From Gordonia gummivorans (GTDB lineage Bacteria; Actinomycetota; Actinomycetes; Mycobacteriales; Mycobacteriaceae): DNA of 64,000 nt. Below are positions 6,953 to 14,735 of the stretch, in pieces. The stretch spans positions 124,001-188,000 of the forward strand of contig NZ_JAKWBF010000004.1 in NCBI RefSeq assembly GCF_022513585.1. Reading direction: 5' to 3'. The notes under the pieces are model-generated. The model did not search any database, had not been told where the DNA came from, and worked only from the letters and a program-made list of their open reading frames with translations. A program made the translations under genes and the position numbers. Numbering within the stretch: the stretch's first letter is position 1; the number at the start of each line of letters is the position of its first letter.

Positions 6953-9100
6953 ATGGCCGACACGCACACCGTCACGTTCCTTCTCCTCGACGTCGCCGTC
7001 GTCATCGCGGCGGCGCGAGCGGGTGGCTTCGTGGCACGTAAGTTGGGGCAGCCCGCGGTGGTAGGTGAGATCGCGGCCGGAATCGCGCTGGGGCCAAGCC
7101 TGCTCGGGCTGTTCCCGGGCAACCCCGACGAATGGCTGTTCCCGACCGAGGTGCGACCGCTGCTCTTGGCGATAGCCCAGCTCGGGCTGGTCTTGTTCAT
7201 GTTCATCGTCGGGCTCGAACTCGACATGCGGCTCATCAAGGGGCGTGAACGCGCTGCGGCGAGCATCTCGCTGTCGTCGATCATCCTGCCGTTCGCGCTC
7301 GGTGCGGCACTCGCCCTGATCCTGTACGACCAGCACGACGACAAGTCCCTCGCCCCGAATGTCAGTCTCCTGAACCTGACGCTGTTTCTCGGAATAGCCA
7401 TGTCCATCACCGCATTTCCGGTGCTGGCCCGCATTCTGAACGACCGAGGGATGATGCGCACGGTGCCCGGCGTGTTCAGCCTGGCGGCAGCCGCGGTCGA
7501 CGACATCGTCGCGTGGACCCTCCTCGCATTCGTGACCGCCATCATCGGTGGCGAGAACGTGGGTGACGTCGGCAAGATCGTCGGGCTGTCGCTGTTGTAC
7601 TGCGCGGTGATGTTCCTCGTCGTGCGCCCGTTGCTCGCTCGTCTGGTCGAGTGGCGCGACACCGCGGGCCGCATGACTCCCGACATCCTTGCCGTTGTCC
7701 TGATCGGGTTGTTCCTGTCTGCGGCGGCCACCGAGTGGATCGGCATCCACTTGATCATCGGTGCCTTTGTGTTCGGTGCGGTGATGCCGAAAGTCGGCGC
7801 CGAACAACTGCACCGGGAGATCCTCGAACGGCTGGAACAGGCCAGCGTGCTGCTCTTGCTGCCGATGTTCTTCGTGGTCACCGGTCTGGCGGTGGACCTG
7901 AGCGGCATCGGTCTGGACGGGTTGTGGCAGCTCGTGCTGGTTCTCCTCGTGGCGATCGCGGGTAAGTTCTTCGGAGCGTTTGCCGGTGCTCGGGCCAGTG
8001 CGATCCCGGGCAGACAGAGCGCTGCGATAGCCGTGCTGATGAACACACGAGGGCTCACCGAGTTGGTGATCCTGTCCGTGGGGCTCAGCCTCGACGTGCT
8101 CACACCCCAGCTCTACGCGATGCTCGTGGTCATGGCGCTGGTCACCACTGTGCTCACCGCGCCGCTCCTACGACTCGTGTATCCGGATTCGGTGGTGGCC
8201 AACGACATTGCGGAGGCCGAGCGCCTCGCATTGGCGGCCGGATCGGCCAACCGGGCGATGGTGGTGCTGACCGATCTCGACGCGAGTGTCGACGAACTGT
8301 TGCATCGACATCGGCGACTCTTCGGTGCAGCGGCAGGCTACGACGTGGTCCTGGCCGGCGTACTCTCGGTCACGGCGCCCGCGAAGCGGCTCGAGGTCGG
8401 GGTGCCGATCATGCCGGACTTCGCTGCGATGGCGTCGGCCGTGGAGAAGCTGAACATGTTGGGATCGGCGTTACCGGGCCCGGATTCGGTGTCGGTGCTG
8501 TGCCGCTTCAGTGCCGACCCGGTGGTCGATCTGACCGAGATGGCCGAGAACGCCAACATCGATTTCATCTTCCTCGACAGCAGCCGTTCCGAGATCGCCG
8601 ACGGGCTGCAGATCGCACCCGTGGTGACGGTGGACGAGCGAGCTCCGGGACCCGATATTGCTGCGAGCGGGGATCGGGGGGCCGCGTCGATCGTCTGCGT
8701 CGCACCGGAGACGCGTGCCGGCCGGACCGCCATTCTTGTGGCTGCCGGGTTGGCACTCAACGAATCTGCGCCGCTGACGATCGTGACCGGCGCATCTCGG
8801 CGTCGCGTGCTCGCCGATCTGGAACCGGCGATCGACCAAGGTCTCGAGATCAGCGTCATCGACCGCAAGCGCTCCTACGATCGGGTCGCGGCATTGATTG
8901 TGGTGGCCGACGAGGAGACCGACGGCACGGTCAAGGTCGTCGACCATGTGGGAACCAGTGAAGAAGGCTTGGGGGACAGGGTGAGTCGCTACTTTGAACG
9001 GGTGGTCGCAGAACGGGTGGACTCAGCCGCCCCGCGCCCGATACTCGGGCAACCAGTGCACACGCACACCACAGCACACGAAACACCGGAGAGGCACTGA
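6953..9100 (+). CDS. CPA2-type cation/proton antiporter with C-terminal cytoplasmic domain
   Basis: 715 aa from ATG 6953, 11 bases after the FHA gene. About 12-13 membrane segments span residues 5-420, with the conserved loop LGQPAVVGEIAAGIALGP (31-48) and the paired acidic residues of the transport core in AAVDDIVAWTLL (D183, D184). Residues 425-715 are cytoplasmic alpha/beta sequence resembling universal-stress-type folds; I see no clear GxGxxG of an RCK/KTN domain. KefB/KefC and related CPA2 exchangers move K+ or Na+ for H+ and are often controlled by soluble partners, which the adjacent FAD-binding and FHA proteins could be. Confidence 0.9.
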   Translation: MADTHTVTFLLLDVAVVIAAARAGGFVARKLGQPAVVGEIAAGIALGPSLLGLFPGNPDEWLFPTEVRPLLLAIAQLGLVLFMFIVGLELDMRLIKGRERAAASISLSSIILPFALGAALALILYDQHDDKSLAPNVSLLNLTLFLGIAMSITAFPVLARILNDRGMMRTVPGVFSLAAAAVDDIVAWTLLAFVTAIIGGENVGDVGKIVGLSLLYCAVMFLVVRPLLARLVEWRDTAGRMTPDILAVVLIGLFLSAAATEWIGIHLIIGAFVFGAVMPKVGAEQLHREILERLEQASVLLLLPMFFVVTGLAVDLSGIGLDGLWQLVLVLLVAIAGKFFGAFAGARASAIPGRQSAAIAVLMNTRGLTELVILSVGLSLDVLTPQLYAMLVVMALVTTVLTAPLLRLVYPDSVVANDIAEAERLALAAGSANRAMVVLTDLDASVDELLHRHRRLFGAAAGYDVVLAGVLSVTAPAKRLEVGVPIMPDFAAMASAVEKLNMLGSALPGPDSVSVLCRFSADPVVDLTEMAENANIDFIFLDSSRSEIADGLQIAPVVTVDERAPGPDIAASGDRGAASIVCVAPETRAGRTAILVAAGLALNESAPLTIVTGASRRRVLADLEPAIDQGLEISVIDRKRSYDRVAALIVVADEETDGTVKVVDHVGTSEEGLGDRVSRYFERVVAERVDSAAPRPILGQPVHTHTTAHETPERH

Positions 9101-9101
9101 C

Positions 9102-9914
9102 ATGGCCACCGTCGAGATTCCGCAACAGCTCGCGGATTTCACTGTGCTCAGCAAGTTGGGTGCAGGAGGAAACGGCACGTTCTACGTGGCGGTCCCACCA
9201 CCGCGCCTGAACATCAACGCCGAGCGCGTGGTGGTGAAGGTGTTCAGCGGCACCTGTAGTGACGATGCCTATCGTCGCGGTGTCCGCGAGCTCCGCGCGT
9301 TCGCCGCGGTGCAGTCGCCGTATCTCGCCGCGTTGTACGACGCTGTGCTCCAAGGCCAATTCATGTATGCCATGGAGTATTTCCCGCTGGGATCGCTGGG
9401 CGCTCCGACTCGGCCGCTGACCCGCAACGAGAAGCTGTCGGCGATCGCCGACGCGGCCCGTGGCGTCGACGCACTGCACGAAGCTGGGATCGCCCACGCC
9501 AACATCACGCCGACGAGCATCATGGTCACCGAGGGCGGCGGTCGCATCTCGGACCTCGGTCTGGCCCGGGTTCTCGCCGCCGATGAGCCGATCACCAGTT
9601 TCGCGCAGCCCGGCGCGGTCCAGTACATGGATCCTGCTCTGCTGGCCGGTGACACACCATCCCGTGCCACCGACATCTGGTCGCTCGGTGCGTGCCTGCA
9701 CGTCGCGCTCACCGGTCGCGGCGTGTACGGCGACATCCCAGAAGCCCAGCCGCTGTTGGCGATTCGCGCCGCACTGTCCACTCCGCCGGCGCTCTCGGAG
9801 AACCTCGACCGCGACGAGCGTGCGCTGATCGCGAGTTGTCTCGCACTGGCCGGCACCCGCCCGGCCACCGCACTCGAGGTCGCCGACAAGATCGAGGCGA
9901 TCAAAGAGGCGTGA
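9102..9914 (+). CDS. Soluble Ser/Thr kinase-like protein, probable pseudokinase
   Basis: 270 aa, a bare kinase domain with no membrane segment. The glycine loop (LGAGGNGTFYVA, from 19) and the VAIK-type lysine (VVVKVF, K46) are present, and the DFG motif is DLG (151-153), followed by DIWSLGA (191-197). The catalytic loop HRDLKPxN reads HANITPTS (132-139): the base Asp is Asn134 and the magnesium-binding Asn position is Ser. ATP binding is plausible; catalysis is doubtful. The gene starts one base after the antiporter stop, so it is most likely an allosteric or scaffold component of the cluster. Alternatively it is a weakly active atypical kinase. Confidence 0.85.
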   Translation: MATVEIPQQLADFTVLSKLGAGGNGTFYVAVPPPRLNINAERVVVKVFSGTCSDDAYRRGVRELRAFAAVQSPYLAALYDAVLQGQFMYAMEYFPLGSLGAPTRPLTRNEKLSAIADAARGVDALHEAGIAHANITPTSIMVTEGGGRISDLGLARVLAADEPITSFAQPGAVQYMDPALLAGDTPSRATDIWSLGACLHVALTGRGVYGDIPEAQPLLAIRAALSTPPALSENLDRDERALIASCLALAGTRPATALEVADKIEAIKEA

Positions 9915-9973
9915 GCCCAGCCGCCGGGAGAGCCGACCATCCGCTCCCTGGCTCGAAGGGCCTATTCCGCTCC

Positions 9974-10076
9974 CTGAGGTGCGAGCGAAGCGAGCCTCGA
10001 AGGGGCTTGGTGAGACAACAACGCAATCTCACCAGGGAGGCTTCGAGGCTCGTCGCTTGCGCTCCTCGCACCTCAG
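9974..10076. repeat. Long intergenic palindrome, copy 1, between convergent genes
   Basis: CTGAGGTGCGAGCGAAGCGA at 9974 pairs with its imperfect complement ending at 10076 (CTTCGAGGCTCG...CGCACCTCAG); inner arms GGTGAGA / TCTCACC lie around a ~10 base loop. The same design occurs at 19285-19390 and 51201-51294, each time between the 3' ends of convergent genes. A bidirectional terminator made from a mobile palindrome is likely. Confidence 0.85.
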
Positions 10077-10146
10077 CCGGCGGGACGGCTCAGCCGACGG
10101 GACGCCTCAGCCGGCGGAAGCGGTCTCGAGTTGGGGATGGTCACCG

Positions 10147-11727
10147 TCAGGTGCCGAAAGGTGCTGTCTGCCACCAGTCGTCGAGGACTTGCTGCCCGGT
10201 GTGGCCGGGCCACGTGGCGACGATCGTGTAGGGGCGCCGTGGGTCGTCGTTGAAGTTGGTGATGGTCCAGCCGTGCGGGACCGTGTCGGGGCTGGCGAAG
10301 ACCGGGCCCTCATCCCACCGGTGGGGCTGGCCGGGGCGTTTGGGCAAGTCGGCGGTGACGACGGACCGGCCGGCCATGGTGGCGGTGTGCCACACGACGA
10401 ACGTGAGGTTGTTGGGGTTGATGCAGCTGATCCCGGGGACGTCGCCGTTGGTGATCTCCTTGCATCCGGAGTCACCCCAGCCGTTCTCGGCCGGTCGCGA
10501 GGGAAGCAGGTCGGGGAAGGTGTCGGCGATCGGTGCGGCGGCCGACGACCACTTGTCGCCGCCGTTCCGCGCCCCCAGGTAGGCGAGCGTGCCGATGACG
10601 ACACCGACGATGACCAGCACGGAGACGATGGGCACCACGACGGGCGGCATCCGCCGGTTGTGGGCAGATTTGGCACGGACTGCCGACCCCGATCGAGATG
10701 CGTTGCGCGGCTGGGGATGATGAGAGGCGTCGGCCTGCCCGAGGGCGGCGCGGCGGTCGGTGACCACCTCGGTGTCACTCTCCGGATTTGCCCGCGGGGT
10801 GAACAGTCGCCGGAGGCGGGTGGTCGGCTGGTCTATCGCCTGGGTGGTCGCCTCCACTGAAGCAGGAGCGGGTTGTGATCGCTGCGCGTCGGCGACCTGT
10901 GCGGCCCTCGTCGCCGACGACGACGGCGGCACCGGGCTCCCCGACGGGAAGTCGCCCGACGGCGGTGGCTGGGCGGCTTCGGGCCGGGACAGTGTGACGG
11001 CGAGTTCGGCCGCGCGCGTGAATTCGGCGCACGTGCGATAGCGCACGTTCTTGTCGGCACCGAGGGCGCGGTCGATGGCCGACCGCAGGGTGGGCGAAAT
11101 GCTCTCCGACAGTGGTTCATTGGGTGACGGAGGGGTTCCGGTGAGCAGCTCGAGGAGCACGTAGGCCAGCATGTGAACGTCGTTCGCGGGATGGTACCGG
11201 GCGTCGTCTGCGGTGCGCGACAGGGCAAATCCGGTGAGGACGGCGCGTGGTGCAGCTGTCTGCTGTCCCGCCTCGGCTGGCACGAGGATGATCGTGGCCG
11301 GGCTGATGTTGCGCAGGACAAGGCCTTTGCGGTGCGCGCTGTCGAGCCCCTTGCCGATGTCGGTGACGATGGCGACGGCGGTCTCTTCGTCGAAAGCGTT
11401 GGGTCCACTGCGGAGACGTTCGGCAGCGGAGATGCCGTCGAGGTGTCGGGCGGCCACCCACAGTTGCGCGTTGTCGCTCCCGCGTCCGAGCACTTCGGCG
11501 AGGTTGGGATGCCGCAAGCGCGTTGCGACGTCGATGGCGCGCTCGAGTCGGCGTCGAAAGTCGGGATCGGCGGAGAGATCGGGTCGGATCAGGGTGAGGT
11601 CCACCGGCTCCGGGTGCGAGGGGTTGGTGGCGAGGTAGGTGACCCCGCCCGGGTCCGCCCGCAACACGGCCTCGATCCGATGCCCTGACACTGTGGTTCC
11701 CGGCGGGACGGTGCCAGAGATGTTCAC
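10147..11727 (-). CDS. Membrane-anchored pseudokinase with extracytoplasmic domain
   Basis: 526 aa from a GTG at 11727 (GGGGAG upstream); extension further upstream would overlap the next gene. The kinase-like domain covers about 1-245: the glycine loop is weak (ADPGGVTYLAT), no VAIK lysine is visible (VDLTLIRPDL), HRD is LRN (138-140, followed by ISPATI) and DFG is TGF (165-167). All catalytic signatures are therefore lost. A Pro/Ser-rich linker follows, then one membrane helix (PPVVVPIVSVLVIVGVVIGT, roughly residues 350-372) and a ~150 aa outer domain with two cysteines (GCKEI, SCINPNN). The layout is PknB-like or MviN-like; the likely role is binding rather than phosphorylation. It converges on the cluster ending at 9914. 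Confidence 0.85.
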   Translation of the reverse strand: MNISGTVPPGTTVSGHRIEAVLRADPGGVTYLATNPSHPEPVDLTLIRPDLSADPDFRRRLERAIDVATRLRHPNLAEVLGRGSDNAQLWVAARHLDGISAAERLRSGPNAFDEETAVAIVTDIGKGLDSAHRKGLVLRNISPATIILVPAEAGQQTAAPRAVLTGFALSRTADDARYHPANDVHMLAYVLLELLTGTPPSPNEPLSESISPTLRSAIDRALGADKNVRYRTCAEFTRAAELAVTLSRPEAAQPPPSGDFPSGSPVPPSSSATRAAQVADAQRSQPAPASVEATTQAIDQPTTRLRRLFTPRANPESDTEVVTDRRAALGQADASHHPQPRNASRSGSAVRAKSAHNRRMPPVVVPIVSVLVIVGVVIGTLAYLGARNGGDKWSSAAAPIADTFPDLLPSRPAENGWGDSGCKEITNGDVPGISCINPNNLTFVVWHTATMAGRSVVTADLPKRPGQPHRWDEGPVFASPDTVPHGWTITNFNDDPRRPYTIVATWPGHTGQQVLDDWWQTAPFGT

Positions 11728-11801
11728 AGTCGGATCTGCTCCCCGAGTCGTGAGGTTACTGCCCGTCGCTTCGCTCGCCCCGGGTTTGTTGGAGTCTAGC
11801 C

Positions 11802-12095
11802 CTAAGACTCGACGAGTTCGCCTGCCGTGCCGAAGAGCGTGATCACGAAGAATGCGAGCAGAAACCACGATCCGCCCTGCCATACCTGCCAGCGGCCTTC
11901 GTTTCGCCAGACCCGATAGGTGCGCCACAACATGGCGAGTGCCCCCAGCAGTGCCACGATCGGTGACGCCGCGAACAGCGCCGTGCGCAAGGGCGAGGAC
12001 GACGCGACGGCGACGCCGATGAGGCCGAAGGTGAAAGCGACAGTGACGATCACGTGAATGGCCACCGCGCGGAGATCGTCCGACGTGCCGGTCAT
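11802..12095 (-). CDS. Small membrane protein
   Basis: 97 aa starting MTGTSDDLRAVAIHVIVTVA, with three hydrophobic segments: AIHVIVTVAFTFGLIGVAVA (12-31), ALFAASPIVALLGALAML (38-55) and GGSWFLLAFFVITLFGTAG (74-92). A short charged WRTYRVWRNEGRWQVW loop joins the last two. No family is recognised. It precedes the pseudokinase gene by 74 bases on the same strand and may be co-transcribed with it. Confidence 0.65.
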   Translation of the reverse strand: MTGTSDDLRAVAIHVIVTVAFTFGLIGVAVASSSPLRTALFAASPIVALLGALAMLWRTYRVWRNEGRWQVWQGGSWFLLAFFVITLFGTAGELVES

Positions 12096-12223
12096 CGGGC
12101 CGACTCCTGGTAGTTCGCAAGCATGTTCATCGTCGACAACACCCTACACGGAGCTTCGCAAAGCGTAAGAACGGGACTTTCGCCTTATTGCCACCACAGT
12201 CGTAACCGGGCACGATAGAAGGT

Positions 12224-12241
12224 GAGGATAAGAGTATCCTC
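12224..12241. promoter_or_regulatory. Palindrome in the usp promoter region
   Basis: GAGGATAAGAGTATCCTC has perfect 7-base arms around AGAG and contains a -10-like TAAGAGTAT, 27 bases before the start codon of the universal stress gene. It is a candidate operator or a 5' stem; the binding factor is unknown. Upstream, 12171-12180 holds GGGACTTTCG, only weakly like half of a DosR box. Confidence 0.35.
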
Positions 12242-12268
12242 CAGTCGAATTGAGGAGATGGTCTGCAT

Positions 12269-13129
12269 ATGAACGCGATTCTCGTCGGCGTTGACGGGTC
12301 GGACGCGGCAACAGGTGCAGTACGGTGGGCGGCTCGAGCCGCCGCGGTGGAGAACGCCGAACTCAAGTTGGTAGGCGTGTATGACGCCAGCACCAGTGAC
12401 TACGCCCCGGGGTTGATCATTCCCCAGGACGTCATCGACGCAATTCGTCAAGATGCCTCTGATGCGGTACATGCCGCCGCGGATGCGGCCAAGCAGGTGG
12501 CTCCCGACGTCAGTGTCGTCACCTCGATCGTCGACGGCGATGCCGGCCGCGTCCTTCTCGAACTCGGCAAGGAAGCATCGATGATCGTCCTCGGTACCCG
12601 CGGGCTCGGCAGCGTCAAAGGACTGTTCCTGGGTTCGGTGAGCACCACGGTCGCCGCACACGCGCATGGGCGCGTCGTGATCGTCGCCGGTGAAGGCGGC
12701 GGCGGACCGGTGGTGGTCGGTGTCGACGATTCGCCGGTCAGCGAAGCCGCTGTCGCCGAGGCGTACCGGCAGGCGTCGTTGCGCAACGCGACACTCGTGG
12801 CAGTGCACACCTGGACACCGCTGGATGTGGATGCCCTGCACGGCTATGGCATCGACCCCGATGAGGTCGCGCGGATGTCGCAGGACGCCGTGGAAGCCGT
12901 TGCCGAGCGGATGGCCGGATTCGCCTCCGACTATCCCGACGTCAACGTCGAGCGCAAGGTGCTGCCGGAGGATCCGGCCAAGGCGCTGCTGGACGCTGCG
13001 GGCGACGACGCTCAACTGATCGTCGTGGGCAGCCGCGGTCGTGGCGGCTTCAAAGGACTACTGCTCGGCTCGACCAGCCAGAAGGTCATGCACCAGGCGC
13101 AATGCCCGGTGATGGTCGTCCGGGCCTGA
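12269..13129 (+). CDS. Universal stress protein, two tandem UspA domains
   Basis: 286 aa made of two UspA repeats (about 1-145 and 150-286). Each has the ATP-binding signature G-x2-G-x9-G-(S/T): GTRGLGSVKGLFLGSVST and GSRGRGGFKGLLLGSTSQ. Each begins with the usual strand and acidic residue (ILVGVDGSD, VVVGVDDSP). Double-domain USPs of this kind in mycobacteria bind ATP and accumulate in hypoxia and dormancy. The start ATG at 12269 follows GAGGAG at 12250-12255. The gene stands alone, with a palindrome upstream and a hairpin just after it. Confidence 0.95.
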   Translation: MNAILVGVDGSDAATGAVRWAARAAAVENAELKLVGVYDASTSDYAPGLIIPQDVIDAIRQDASDAVHAAADAAKQVAPDVSVVTSIVDGDAGRVLLELGKEASMIVLGTRGLGSVKGLFLGSVSTTVAAHAHGRVVIVAGEGGGGPVVVGVDDSPVSEAAVAEAYRQASLRNATLVAVHTWTPLDVDALHGYGIDPDEVARMSQDAVEAVAERMAGFASDYPDVNVERKVLPEDPAKALLDAAGDDAQLIVVGSRGRGGFKGLLLGSTSQKVMHQAQCPVMVVRA

Positions 13130-13165
13130 CAGACTCGCGTCCGCGGGCGTGCGGGCGCAACCGAT

Positions 13166-13203
13166 CGAACACCCCATGATCCCGTCGGGGGCAGGGGTGT
13201 TCG
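13166..13203 (+). terminator. Hairpin terminator after usp
   Basis: CGAACACCCC (13166-13175) and GGGGTGTTCG (13194-13203) are perfect 10-base arms around an 18-base loop, 37 bases after the stop codon. There is no U tract, as is common for actinobacterial terminators. Confidence 0.55.
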
Positions 13204-13293
13204 TGATCATGGATCGCCGACGGTGGCCTTCGTACGACGACGGGCCGCTCGCAGCGATCCTTCTCCGGGACCGGTGACGCCTACCATGGCGGC

Positions 13294-13743
13294 ATGGCCC
13301 TGAAGAAGCTCGAGCTCTCCGTGGGAGAACTCGCGCAGCGGGCAGGAATCGCACCGTCGGCGGTCCGATTCTATGAGGAGCAGGGACTCATCTTCTCCCG
13401 GCGTACCTCGGGGAATCAGCGACGCTATCACCGTGCGATGCTGCGTCGAGTGGCCTTCATCCGGGCGTCGCAGGCAGCCGGGATTCCGCTGGCAGTGATC
13501 GCCGAGGTCCTCTCCGAACTCGGTGACCACGAATCGCCGCCGAAAGCGATGTGGGAAGCGGCGTCCAAACGGTGGATCGACGACATCAACCATCGCATCG
13601 CACTCCTGGAGAACATGCGCGACATGATCGGCTCGTGTGTGGGCTGCGGATGCCTGTCGCTGGGGGAGTGTCACCTGCTCAATCCGGGGGACGAACTCAA
13701 CAAACTCGGCCCCGGGCCGCGTCGACTGATGCGGGATAACTGA
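13294..13743 (+). CDS. soxR: SoxR redox-sensing transcriptional regulator
   Basis: 149 aa MerR-family protein. The N-terminal winged helix reads LSVGELAQRAGIAPSAVRFY EEQGLI; a dimerisation helix follows; and the [2Fe-2S] ligands are exactly those of SoxR, C-x2-C-x-C-x5-C at C115, C118, C120, C126 (CVGCGCLSLGEC). SoxR is activated by oxidation of the cluster by redox-cycling compounds; in actinomycetes it controls a few oxidoreductases and exporters. Nearby candidates are the patatin/MFS pair immediately downstream. No clear SoxR box was found upstream. Confidence 0.93.
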   Translation: MALKKLELSVGELAQRAGIAPSAVRFYEEQGLIFSRRTSGNQRRYHRAMLRRVAFIRASQAAGIPLAVIAEVLSELGDHESPPKAMWEAASKRWIDDINHRIALLENMRDMIGSCVGCGCLSLGECHLLNPGDELNKLGPGPRRLMRDN

Positions 13744-13772
13744 CTTTCTGGGGGCGTCGATAGTGTGGGGGC

Positions 13773-14735
13773 ATGGCTCGACCGACGCGGGTGGCGCTCG
13801 CCCTGGGTAGTGGTGGCGCGCGGGGCTACGCGCACATCGGGGTGATCGAGGAACTCCTTGCGCGTGATTTCGAGATCGTCAGCGTCGCGGGCTCGTCGAT
13901 GGGTGCACTCGTGGGTGGACTGCACTGTGCGGGCCGCCTCGATGAGTATGTCGAGTGGATCGCGGGTCTGCGACAACTCGACGTCGTCCGCCTGGTGGAT
14001 GTGTCGTTGAACAAACCGGGCGGAGTGATCGGTGCCGAGCGGGTCGTCGACCGAGTTCGGGAGATGCTGGGAGACAAGCAGATCGAGGATCTCGAGATCC
14101 CGTTCACCGCTGTCGCCACCGACCTGAACGCCGGGCGGGCGGTGTGGTTCCAGCGTGGCCAACTCGTCGACGCGATCCGCGCTTCGATCGCCATTCCGGG
14201 TGTCATCAGTCCACACGAATACCAGGGACAACTCCTCGGCGACGGCGGCATTCTGGATCCGCTTCCGGTGGCACCGACCTCGGCGGTACCCAGCGACGTC
14301 ACGATCGGGGTGATCCTCGGCTCCGACAGCGGGCCCGACGACGGCGCATCGCGGGAACCGCGCCCCAAGGGCCTGCTGCGCCGCAACGTGGCACCGATCC
14401 TGGAGACCGAGTTCGTCCGATCGGTCCGCGAACGCTTCGGCTTCGATGGCACCGGTTCCGATACCGACACCAAGGACACCGACGACACCGCCGACGCCGC
14501 CGACGCCAAGGAAGGGCCGCAGCGGATGGGCCGAATCGAGGTTCTCGGCCGTTCGCTCGACATCATGCAGGAAGCGCTGACGCGCTACCAGGTCGCCGGA
14601 TACCCGCCGGATGTGCTCATCCGGGTCCCGCGCAATGCGGTCCGGACCCTCGACTTCCACAAGGCGTCCGAGATGATCCAACTCGGGCGGGAACTCACCG
14701 CGCAGGCGCTCGACGATCTGCCCGAGCGGCCATGA
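13773..14735 (+). CDS. Patatin-like phospholipase/acyl hydrolase
   Basis: 320 aa of the bacterial patatin (RssA) type. The oxyanion loop is LGSGGARGYAHIG (from 11), the nucleophile elbow GSSMG (40-44, Ser42), and the catalytic Asp lies in LLGDGGILDPLP (D157), giving the Ser-Asp dyad. Residues about 228-247 are a low-complexity Asp/Thr/Ala insert. No signal peptide, so probably cytoplasmic. The stop overlaps the start of the MFS gene (ATGA), so the two are coupled. Substrate not predictable. Confidence 0.92.
   Translation: MARPTRVALALGSGGARGYAHIGVIEELLARDFEIVSVAGSSMGALVGGLHCAGRLDEYVEWIAGLRQLDVVRLVDVSLNKPGGVIGAERVVDRVREMLGDKQIEDLEIPFTAVATDLNAGRAVWFQRGQLVDAIRASIAIPGVISPHEYQGQLLGDGGILDPLPVAPTSAVPSDVTIGVILGSDSGPDDGASREPRPKGLLRRNVAPILETEFVRSVRERFGFDGTGSDTDTKDTDDTADAADAKEGPQRMGRIEVLGRSLDIMQEALTRYQVAGYPPDVLIRVPRNAVRTLDFHKASEMIQLGRELTAQALDDLPERP

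Noticed and set aside
10147-12120. Longer start for the membrane pseudokinase (657 codons)
   Set aside because: The extra N-terminal 130 residues are Arg/His-rich shadow sequence over the separate membrane protein gene at 11802-12095.
12171-12190. DosR box upstream of the universal stress gene
   Set aside because: Only one half (GGGACTTTCG) resembles the consensus; the partner half is missing.
12256-12270. Four-codon mini-ORF (ATGGTCTGCATATGA) overlapping the usp start
   Set aside because: Its ATG directly abuts the GAGGAG, leaving no spacing for initiation; probably chance.
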